A stretch of DNA of 11,988 nt from PBB1 sp046154125 (lineage in GTDB: Bacteria > Pseudomonadota > Gammaproteobacteria > Burkholderiales > Burkholderiaceae_C): contig JBJXEJ010000056.1 of assembly GCA_046154125.1 (NCBI GenBank), positions 1 to 11,988 of the forward strand, given 5' to 3'. This document shows positions 1-4,779 of this stretch, one piece after another. The notes under the pieces are model-generated. The model was given only the letters and a program-made list of their open reading frames with translations. It did no database searches and was not told where the DNA came from. Position 1 is the stretch's first letter. Each line of letters opens with the position of its first letter. The position numbers were made by a program, and so were the translations under genes.

Positions 1-2
1 AC

Positions 3-293
3 CATGGCTCGCTGGGCGCGATGGCGTCGATCGGTCACATGAAGGGCGTTGCCCAGGTCTTTGGCATTCCACTGTCTGGCCTGCCCGCGTGGCTGCTCTG
101 GCGCGCCTACTACCTTTCGCAGATGCCAACCCTGCGCCGCAAGCTGCGCATCTTCGTCGAATGGACCTGGGGCATGTGCTTCCCGACCGACATCACCCAC
201 TTGCGCTTCAGCGGCAGCCAGGCGTTGCTGGAAGCGGAACTCGCGGCCCACGCAAAGGCGGCCGGGGCCGTCACGCCCGAAGTGCTGCGCTGA
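3..293 (+). CDS. Type II NADH dehydrogenase-like FAD oxidoreductase, C-terminal fragment
   Basis: Only the last 96 residues are inside the window; the FAD- and NAD-binding Rossmann domains lie upstream. What is visible is the membrane-facing C-terminal part. It has the segment LSGLPAWLLWRAYYLSQMPT followed by a basic RRKLRIF stretch and FPTDITHLRF, a combination I recognise from the C-termini of NDH-2-type NAD(P)/FAD-dependent oxidoreductases. Members oxidise NADH and reduce quinone at the inner membrane face without pumping protons. The reading frame is open from the first base and ends at TGA 291-293. The stop codon sits inside a strong palindrome (287-311), and the next gene converges from the other strand. 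A related flavoprotein such as a sulfide:quinone-like enzyme cannot be excluded from the fragment, so I give no symbol. Confidence 0.8.
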   Translation, partial: HGSLGAMASIGHMKGVAQVFGIPLSGLPAWLLWRAYYLSQMPTLRRKLRIFVEWTWGMCFPTDITHLRFSGSQALLEAELAAHAKAAGAVTPEVLR

Positions 294-311
294 CACGGAC
301 CGTGTCAGCGC
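287..311. terminator. 25-bp palindrome at the convergent gene ends, probable bidirectional hairpin
   Basis: Arms GCGCTGACACGG and CCGTGTCAGCGC flank a single A at 299, giving a perfect 12-bp dyad. It overlaps the stop codon of the NADH dehydrogenase-like gene and lies 25 bp from the end of the converging gene. The position fits a transcript-end hairpin working in both directions. No T-run follows on either strand, so classical intrinsic termination is not shown and a protein-binding dyad is possible. Confidence 0.5.
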
Positions 312-335
312 CACTCGATGTCGTGGATACCGAGT

Positions 336-767
336 TCAGTTCTTGGTCGGCAATCGCATCTTGCTGACCCAGGTCGAGGTCGAGTCGTTCCATTCGTGAG
401 TCATCAGGAAACGGATTGTCTCGACGCGAACCTCTTCGCGGGTCAATTTGCTCATGTCGCGTGGGGTGCCACCGGATACCCACTGTTCGCGCGCGTCATC
501 CCATGTGTTCATCACAAGAAACTTGTCCACCATGGCCATGACTTCGGATCGCGGCATGATGCCCTTGGGCAGTTCGATGTTCGACTTGACCACCCACATG
601 CCGGTCATTTCGTCCCAGCGATGCATGGACAGGAAGACATCGCGGTCCATGAAGGCGGCCATGCGGGACGACTCAACAGGAGGTTTGACGCTTTGCGCTT
701 GGGTGAGGCCCGACGCCGACAGCAGCAGCGCAGACAGGAGGAGGGCAACGGTTCTTGAATTGTTCAT
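336..767 (-). CDS. Exported protein with three W-x6-WV repeats, function unknown
   Basis: This encodes 143 residues. The N-terminus is a Sec-type signal peptide: MNNSRT, a Leu/Ala/Ser-rich core at about residues 7-20, then LTQAQS. The mature part holds three imperfect repeats about 37-38 residues apart. Each has FL, then a Trp five residues after the F, then a second Trp exactly seven residues later followed by V (W51/W58, W89/W96, W126/W133). Consensus is roughly FLxMxxWDDxxxxWV, and repeats 2 and 3 are preceded by R(S/E)EV. I do not recognise the family; the R-E-E-V element is loosely like DUF4148-type exported proteins. Start choice rests on the signal peptide and GGAG at 775-778, 7 nt upstream. 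It lies downstream of the ECF sigma/anti-sigma genes on the same strand, separated by 208 bp, so it is a candidate target of that sigma factor (inference). Confidence 0.75.
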   Translation of the reverse strand: MNNSRTVALLLSALLLSASGLTQAQSVKPPVESSRMAAFMDRDVFLSMHRWDEMTGMWVVKSNIELPKGIMPRSEVMAMVDKFLVMNTWDDAREQWVSGGTPRDMSKLTREEVRVETIRFLMTHEWNDSTSTWVSKMRLPTKN

Positions 768-774
768 CTGATGG

Positions 775-778
775 CTCC
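775..778 (-). promoter_or_regulatory. Ribosome binding site of the W-repeat protein gene
   Basis: GGAG on the minus strand, 7 nt before the ATG at 767. It favours this start over the upstream in-frame ATG at 974, which would add a non-secretory N-terminus. Confidence 0.55.
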
Positions 779-783
779 GAAGG

Positions 784-800
784 GTTGCTTGATCAGCAAC
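784..800. repeat. Inverted repeat upstream of the W-repeat gene
   Basis: GTTGCT and AGCAAC, 6-bp perfect arms around a 5-nt centre (TGATC), end 17 nt before the start codon at 767. It could form a leader hairpin beside the ribosome binding site or be a half-site pair for a regulator. Confidence 0.4.
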
Positions 801-927
801 TGAGATTGAGGTGGTGGCACACCTTGCGACCAGCGTCTCAAGATGTACCCACAACAGTCGTGGAGCCCGCAGTTCAATTACAGGGACGCTGCATTCCAGC
901 GGAGCGCTGGCAAGTTCCTCAAGCGAT

Positions 928-948
928 CGATCGTCGTGACGACGATCG
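928..948. repeat. Perfect 21-bp palindrome between the anti-sigma and W-repeat genes
   Basis: Arms CGATCGTCGT and ACGACGATCG surround one G at 938. It starts 28 bp past the anti-sigma stop codon and is 161 bp from the downstream gene start. No T-run follows on the minus strand. It may be an operon-end hairpin or an operator. Confidence 0.5.
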
Positions 949-975
949 TGATGGGGTCCGCGCAGCGGCGGCAAC

Positions 976-1173
976 TCAGGGTGTCGGCGGTCCGTTTCGC
1001 CCCAGTTTCTTCATTGCCTCGCGCAGAAAGTTGAACTGGTCGTTGACATCGCGGCACGTCTTGCAGATCACGAAGTGCAGCCGCAATCGCGCGCGTTCCC
1101 TGGGAGGCAAGTCGCGGTCGTGCCCGTCACTGATGAGGCGCGATACCTCCTTGCAGTTGAGTTCGTTGCTCAT
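976..1173 (-). CDS. Small zinc-binding anti-sigma factor (ZAS / zf-HC2 type)
   Basis: A 65-residue protein with the ZAS signature H33-x3-C37-x2-C40 and a further Cys at position 7, the pattern expected for zinc ligation in zf-HC2 anti-sigma domains. Such proteins bind and inactivate their cognate ECF sigma factor and release it on a stress signal, sometimes through thiol oxidation. There is no membrane segment and almost nothing beyond the zinc domain, so it should be a soluble cytoplasmic protein. The start is set by the ATGA overlap with the end of the sigma gene (1170-1173), with AAGG at 1181-1184 seven nt upstream. The overlap implies translational coupling and near-equal expression with the sigma factor. 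The assignment to anti-sigma function combines motif and position; redox sensing is inference. Confidence 0.8.
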   Translation of the reverse strand: MSNELNCKEVSRLISDGHDRDLPPRERARLRLHFVICKTCRDVNDQFNFLREAMKKLGRNGPPTP

Positions 1174-1727
1174 TGCTTGACCTTGAACCAGCTGATGTCC
1201 AGACATTCGCGCAGCTGCATTCGTGCGCGGTACAACATCACGCCGCAGTTGTTCGAAGTGATGCCCAGTTCGACACAGATGTCGTCGACCTCTCTTTCGA
1301 GCCACTCACGCATCATGAAGATGCGACCGAGCTTCGGTGGAAGGCGATTCACGCAGATCTGCAGCGTGTCGAAGAACTGGCTCTGCTCCAGGGCGCGCTC
1401 GGGGTGTTGCCATACCGCCGGTGACTCCTGCCAGTGGCCGTCGCTGATGAACAAGGCGTCAATCGCATCGTCCATGCTCTGCTCGTCCATCGGCTCGATG
1501 TGGACCTCGCGCCCGCGCGTTCGGATCACGTCAATGATCTTGAACTTCAGGATGCCGGTGGCATAGGTGCGCAGCGAACTGCGCCCTTCGAAGTTGTCGG
1601 GCTTCTCGAGGATGGCGAGGAAGGTTTCCGAGACGACGTCTTCGGCGACGCTGTCGTTGCGCAGCTGCAACTTCGCGAATCTCAGCAGCGGTTGATGCAG
1701 CGCGGCCAGTTCGGATTCGATCGTCAT
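1170..1727 (-). CDS. ECF-type RNA polymerase sigma factor
   Basis: At 185 residues this is the usual ECF size. Region 2 spans about residues 10-75 (RNDSVAEDVVSETFLAILE, then SLRTYATGILKFKIIDVIR), contacting core RNA polymerase and the -10 element. After an acidic linker, region 4 covers about residues 115-177 with LPPKLGRIFMMREW and a helix-turn-helix ending in SNNCGVMLYRARMQLRECL, which recognises the -35 element. The sequence ends in SWFKVKQ. It directs transcription of a small regulon and is held by the anti-sigma protein encoded by the overlapping downstream gene. The start at ATG 1727 gives a complete region 2; no strong Shine-Dalgarno is seen. A hairpin (1744-1777) and a -10-like ATTAGA (1778-1783, read as TCTAAT on the minus strand) lie just upstream. 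The ECF subgroup cannot be assigned by eye. Confidence 0.92.
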   Translation of the reverse strand: MTIESELAALHQPLLRFAKLQLRNDSVAEDVVSETFLAILEKPDNFEGRSSLRTYATGILKFKIIDVIRTRGREVHIEPMDEQSMDDAIDALFISDGHWQESPAVWQHPERALEQSQFFDTLQICVNRLPPKLGRIFMMREWLEREVDDICVELGITSNNCGVMLYRARMQLRECLDISWFKVKQ

Positions 1728-1743
1728 GATGGTGGGTTCCAGG

Positions 1744-1777
1744 ACCTGAGGGCATCTCGATTTCTAGATGCTCAGGT
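1744..1777. repeat. Stem-loop in the leader of the ECF sigma gene
   Basis: ACCTGAG pairs with CTCAGGT and CATCT pairs with AGATG, with a 2-nt GG bulge and an 8-nt loop, giving a 12-bp stem. It ends 17 nt before the sigma gene start. It abuts the -10-like TCTAAT on the minus strand, so it would lie at or just after the transcription start and could be an operator or an mRNA hairpin. Confidence 0.45.
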
Positions 1778-1783
1778 ATTAGA
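1778..1783 (-). promoter_or_regulatory. Possible -10 element for the sigma/anti-sigma operon
   Basis: TCTAAT on the minus strand matches the housekeeping TATAAT at five of six bases. No good -35 is seen at the right distance, so this is a weak candidate. Confidence 0.25.
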
Positions 1784-2025
1784 CCCGAATCGCCCAAAAA
1801 TCGGTCGGGGTGGTGATGGCCCTGGATGCAAAACACGATCCTTGCAGGCGGCTGGCGCGAGCATGGATGATGTTGATCGAGGGGAACTCGATGGCCGATG
1901 GTGTCGCGATCGCAGCCGAGGTGGTCGGTCATTTCGGGCGCGATGACATTCAGGCCGAAGAGCAGGGCAGATGCAGCGCGCTGCTGCGGGTCAGGCGACG
2001 CGCGCTGGCTGGCCAAAGTCCGTGA

Positions 2026-2292
2026 TTACTTGGTCATCGGCATGTTCTTCATCATCTCCTTGGCCATCATTTCGGCATCGCTGTCCGACATCGGGTACTT
2101 GGCTGGATAGAGCTCTTTGTAGCTCTTGTGCGTGAACGGTTCGATCAGGTCGCCGGTCTTGATCGCGGCCTTGAGTTCCGCAATCACCTCGGCACGGGTC
2201 TTCTGCATCATCGCCGCGTTGTCGGCGGCAAAGGCTGTGACGGACGCGGCGGAAATCATGACTGCCGTGAACAGGGCGGTGAGCTTCTTCAT
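2026..2292 (-). CDS. Small exported DUF4148-like protein
   Basis: This encodes 88 residues. MKKLTALFTAVMISAASVTA followed by FAAD is a clear Sec signal peptide with cleavage expected near residue 23. The mature part starts with a helix-forming KTRAEVIAELKAAIKTGDL stretch, which resembles the TRAEV-AEL pattern of the DUF4148 family, small periplasmic proteins common in Burkholderiales with no established role. A Met- and Lys-rich end follows (SDAEMMAKEMMKNMPMTK). The start is supported by AAGGA at 2300-2304, 7 nt upstream, and by the signal peptide. A perfect 16-bp palindrome (2314-2329) sits just upstream of the ribosome binding site. The gene is on the same strand as, and 298 bp before, the ECF sigma gene. 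Membership of that regulon is possible but not shown. Confidence 0.8.
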   Translation of the reverse strand: MKKLTALFTAVMISAASVTAFAADNAAMMQKTRAEVIAELKAAIKTGDLIEPFTHKSYKELYPAKYPMSDSDAEMMAKEMMKNMPMTK

Positions 2293-2299
2293 GTCGAGT

Positions 2300-2304
2300 T
2301 CCTT
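2300..2304 (-). promoter_or_regulatory. Ribosome binding site of the DUF4148-like gene
   Basis: AAGGA on the minus strand, 7 nt before ATG 2292, fixing the start at the signal-peptide methionine. Confidence 0.6.
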
Positions 2305-2313
2305 GCTTGAGAG

Positions 2314-2329
2314 GGCACATCGATGTGCC
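2314..2329. promoter_or_regulatory. Perfect 16-bp palindrome in front of the DUF4148-like gene
   Basis: GGCACATC is followed directly by its complement GATGTGCC. It ends 21 nt before the start codon, next to the ribosome binding site, and the zero-spacer symmetry is typical of a dimeric repressor site. A leader hairpin is the alternative. Confidence 0.45.
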
Positions 2330-2699
2330 TGGATGGGTGGGAGCATCGTTCGTCGGCGGTCACCGCGTCCGGTCGATGCATTCGCTCGCGAGGTCGTGCG
2401 AGGTGCAATGGCATCCGCGCAATCTCGGCGCCTGCCGTGCCCTTCGGCACGAATCACGCGTGAGGTTCAGTCGGCGCGGCCTGCCGCAAATTACAGGGTT
2501 GTCGGCGTCATTCGCTCGGCACGAGCGCCCGTTGCGCAACAACAGCCTCCAAGCGCAAGCAGTCGGAAAGACCGACCCGGCCTGCATCGTCTGGTTCGTG
2601 TCGGTCGACCATCCGGGCACCCTTGCGAGTGCCGGGATTTCTTACACGCTGGAGGGCGACGGCCCGGTCATCCGTATATGGATCAACGACTTGGCGCAA

Positions 2700-2715
2700 T
2701 GGCGCAGATGTTGCA
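2700..2715 (+). promoter_or_regulatory. Sigma-54 (RpoN) -24/-12 promoter for the PEP-CTERM gene
   Basis: TGGCGC, five bases, TTGCA. The invariant GG (2701-2702) and GC (2713-2714) are exactly 10 bases apart, as the -24/-12 consensus TGGCAC-N5-TTGCW demands, with one mismatch in the -24 box. Transcription would begin near 2726, leaving a leader of about 77 nt. Many PEP-CTERM genes are known or proposed to be RpoN-dependent under the PrsK/PrsR two-component system, so the location fits. Confidence 0.65.
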
Positions 2716-2792
2716 AAGCGGCCGGGGCACGGAGCCGATCTCTCCGCTGGTCGGAGTCAGGAGGATCTGACGCACCATCAACCACAAGCCAC

Positions 2793-2796
2793 GGAG
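2793..2796 (+). promoter_or_regulatory. Ribosome binding site of the PEP-CTERM gene
   Basis: GGAG 6 nt before ATG 2803. It decides this start over upstream in-frame codons reaching back to 2623 and the internal ATG at 2818. Confidence 0.55.
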
Positions 2797-2802
2797 CACC
2801 TG

Positions 2803-3558
2803 ATGTTCGGAAATCGCATGGGGAAAATGTTGGGGCTGACGCTCGTCGGCGCCGGTTTGCTGACGAGCGCAGGGCTGGCAGCCGCGCAAAAGACGGGCGG
2901 GACCAGCACCAAGACTCTGGAGTACCGGGCTCGCAACGTCACGTCGGTCACTGAGACCCAGACCGTCGAAACCTACGAAACGCGAATGTTGGGGTTTCTC
3001 GCCGGCAACCCGAACGCGTTGGTCGACGTCCTCTTTGCCTTGCCTTTCGGGGATGCTGCGGTGCAGGCGGCAGCCATCACGACCCGCAATATTCTGTCTG
3101 CCGCATCCGCCGATCCGCTTTCGTTCTGGGGTCCCACGCTCACGTCCAGCAGCCGTGTCCTGAGCGGGTCGTCATCGGCAAGCTCGGAAGTGTTGACGAG
3201 CGAGGAAGTGCTCTGGGTGGACACCGCCGAGTTGGTTGGCGAGGAGCTTTTCCATCTCAATTCCAGTCAGTTCGGCTGCCTTGCAGAAGTGAACGGCGTC
3301 CAGTTCGATTGCAGTTTCGATTACGGTGACCTGTTCGTGGCGTCGGGCGATACCGTCCTGCTCACGTCCGCAGGTATCGCTGAAAACTACCTGCGCACCA
3401 CGGTCACCACGAATACCTTTCTCAACGCTTCGGTCTACGAAATCATCGGGACGCCGGAATCCCGTGTCGTGCCCGAACCATCCACTGCACTCCTGGTGGG
3501 GCTTGCCGGCCTGATCGGTGGGTTGTTTGCGGCTCGGAGGCGGCTCGCCAGCTCGTAG
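2803..3558 (+). CDS. PEP-CTERM sorting-domain surface protein
   Basis: This encodes 251 residues. An N-terminal signal peptide (about residues 1-28, ending GLAAAQ) targets Sec. The C-terminus has the PEP-CTERM tripartite signal: VPEPS at 223-227, a hydrophobic helix at about 228-243 (TALLVGLAGLIGGLFAA) and an Arg cluster RRR at 245-247. Exosortase recognises this signal and processes the protein at the inner membrane on the way to the surface or matrix. The middle is Ser/Thr-rich with no catalytic motif I recognise, and two Cys (159, 170) could form a disulfide. In Zoogloea and Aquincola such proteins take part in floc and exopolysaccharide matrix formation. No exosortase or polysaccharide gene is in the window, so it is a satellite target. 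The sigma-54 promoter at 2700-2715 and GGAG at 2793 set its expression. Confidence 0.9.
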   Translation: MFGNRMGKMLGLTLVGAGLLTSAGLAAAQKTGGTSTKTLEYRARNVTSVTETQTVETYETRMLGFLAGNPNALVDVLFALPFGDAAVQAAAITTRNILSAASADPLSFWGPTLTSSSRVLSGSSSASSEVLTSEEVLWVDTAELVGEELFHLNSSQFGCLAEVNGVQFDCSFDYGDLFVASGDTVLLTSAGIAENYLRTTVTTNTFLNASVYEIIGTPESRVVPEPSTALLVGLAGLIGGLFAARRRLASS

Positions 3559-3567
3559 AGGTCGTCA

Positions 3568-3579
3568 GGCAGCGCTGCC
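3568..3579. repeat. 12-bp palindrome just after the PEP-CTERM gene
   Basis: GGCAGC followed directly by GCTGCC, 10 bp after the stop codon. It could fold to a short hairpin at the transcript end, but no T-run follows, so terminator function is weakly supported. Confidence 0.3.
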
Positions 3580-3659
3580 CGTCCAGACCGCGGGGACAAT
3601 GCGGTTCCTCCGGGCGCTGCAGGTCGAGAATGCCGGCCCGGTGGCGCCGCCGAGAATGT

Positions 3660-3680
3660 GCGGGAAGCAATCGCTCCCGC
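3660..3680 (+). repeat. Stem-loop immediately upstream of bciA
   Basis: GCGGGA pairs with TCCCGC, then after a bulged A the GC at 3667-3668 pairs with GC at 3673-3674, closing a 4-nt AATC loop: an 8-bp GC-rich stem. It ends 15 nt before the proposed start codon. It could end the PEP-CTERM transcript without a U-tract or affect bciA translation. Confidence 0.4.
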
Positions 3681-3695
3681 TGCCATCCCCAGTCC

Positions 3696-4733
3696 ATGAT
3701 CCTTTCGTCCGGTCCGCCCCCTGAAGCTGCGCCGCGTTCGCCGCGTCGACGCCGCGTCTTCGTGCTTGGAGCCACCGGCACCATCGGTCGCGCGACCGTG
3801 AGCGCGCTCGTGCGGCGGGGCCACGAGGTGGTGTGCTTCGTCCGACCGAAAGCCGGGGTCGGCGGGGCACTGGCGCCGAACGACAGCGCTCGACTGCTCA
3901 GCGGGGCCACGATCCGCATCGGTGACGTCAGTGACCCGGCGTCGCTGGCCCGCGACGGTTTCCGCGGCGAGCGCTTCGATGCGCTGGTCTCCTGCCTGGC
4001 CTCGCGCACCGGCGCACCCGGGGATGCCTGGGCCATCGATCACCTGGCGCATGTGCGGGCGCTCGAGGCGGCACGGGACGCCGGGGTCTCGCAGGTCGTG
4101 CTGCTGTCCGCCATCTGCGTTCAGCGGCCCTTGCTGGCGTTCCAGCACGCGAAGCTGGCGTTCGAGAAGGTGCTGATCGAATCCGGGCTGACCTACTCGA
4201 TCGTGCGGCCGACGGCATTCTTCAAATCGCTGTCGGGACAGATCGAGCGCGTCAGGCAGGGCAAGCCATTCCTGGTGTTCGGCGATGGCACGCTCACCGC
4301 GTGCAAGCCGATCAGCGATGCCGATCTGGGCAACTACCTGGCCGACTGCCTCGACGACCAGACCCGGTTCAACCGCGTGCTGCCCATCGGCGGGCCGGGC
4401 GATGCCATCACGCCGCGCCAGCAGGGCGAGCGGCTGTTCGCCCTGCTCGGTCAGCCGCCACGCTTCAGGCAGGTGCCCGTGGCGCTGCTCGACGTCATCA
4501 TCGGCGTGCTGGGCACGCTGGGGCGCGTGGTGCCGCAGCTCGCCGCCAAGGCGGAACTGGCGCGCATCGGGCGCTACTACGCCACCGAATCGATGCTCGT
4601 GCTCGACCCGGTCACGGGCCGCTACGACGCGGCAGCCACGCCCTCGACCGGAACCGAAACGCTGTTCGATTTCTATGCGGGTCTGGTGAGCGGAGCCATC
4701 GCGCCCGAACGTGGCGACCACGCCGTGTTCTGA
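3696..4733 (+). CDS. bciA: Divinyl chlorophyllide a 8-vinyl reductase, BciA type
   Basis: This encodes 345 residues, an atypical short-chain dehydrogenase/NmrA-like fold. The NADPH-binding glycine motif is GATGTIG at about residues 25-31 in RVFVLGATGTIGRATVSALV. Downstream come stretches I recognise as diagnostic of BciA: YSIVRPTAFFKSLSGQ, GKPFLVFGDGTLTACKPIS, LPIGGPGDAITPRQQGE and YYATESMLVLDP with TGRYDAAATPSTG. The enzyme uses NADPH to reduce the C8 vinyl group of (3,8-divinyl) chlorophyllide or protochlorophyllide to ethyl, a step in (bacterio)chlorophyll synthesis. ATG 3696 is chosen because the residues before it from the alternative start at 3630 are Arg/Cys-rich and not protein-like; its ribosome binding site is weak. 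No other pigment gene is near, so the gene is separated from any photosynthesis cluster. It converges on the GGDEF gene 46 bp away, with no convincing terminator between them. Confidence 0.9.
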   Translation: MILSSGPPPEAAPRSPRRRRVFVLGATGTIGRATVSALVRRGHEVVCFVRPKAGVGGALAPNDSARLLSGATIRIGDVSDPASLARDGFRGERFDALVSCLASRTGAPGDAWAIDHLAHVRALEAARDAGVSQVVLLSAICVQRPLLAFQHAKLAFEKVLIESGLTYSIVRPTAFFKSLSGQIERVRQGKPFLVFGDGTLTACKPISDADLGNYLADCLDDQTRFNRVLPIGGPGDAITPRQQGERLFALLGQPPRFRQVPVALLDVIIGVLGTLGRVVPQLAAKAELARIGRYYATESMLVLDPVTGRYDAAATPSTGTETLFDFYAGLVSGAIAPERGDHAVF

Positions 4734-4779
4734 GTGAGCCTCTGGCGCAAGGTGTGCAGGCCCCGGCGCACGGTCGCTG

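Larger units (their letters stand above)
2293..2802. other. 510-bp non-coding regulatory region between divergent genes
   Basis: No convincing gene is seen on either strand; the open frames here lack start signals and protein-like composition. It holds the palindrome at 2314-2329, two further dyads (2483-2506 and GTTGCGCAAC at 2531-2540), the sigma-54 promoter at 2700-2715, and two small stem-loops in the PEP-CTERM leader (2742-2756 and 2756-2771). Confidence 0.6.

Noticed and set aside
815..828. TGGCAC...TTGC resembling a sigma-54 promoter
   Set aside because: Only 8 bases separate GG and GC instead of 10, and no plus-strand gene follows.
1973..1984. GCAGCGCGCTGC palindrome after the DUF4148-like gene
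   Set aside because: Short, zero loop and common in GC-rich DNA; no T-run to support a terminator.
2446..2459. GGCACG...GC with correct spacing, a second sigma-54 candidate
   Set aside because: The -12 box is ACGCG rather than TTGCW and it is far from the gene; the site at 2700 is much better.
2307..2954. 215-codon open frame on the plus strand in the long intergenic region
   Set aside because: It runs out of frame into the PEP-CTERM gene, lacks a ribosome binding site and shows no domain; the area is better explained as regulatory.
3435..4721. 428-codon open frame on the minus strand
   Set aside because: Antisense to bciA and the PEP-CTERM end; no recognisable protein features.
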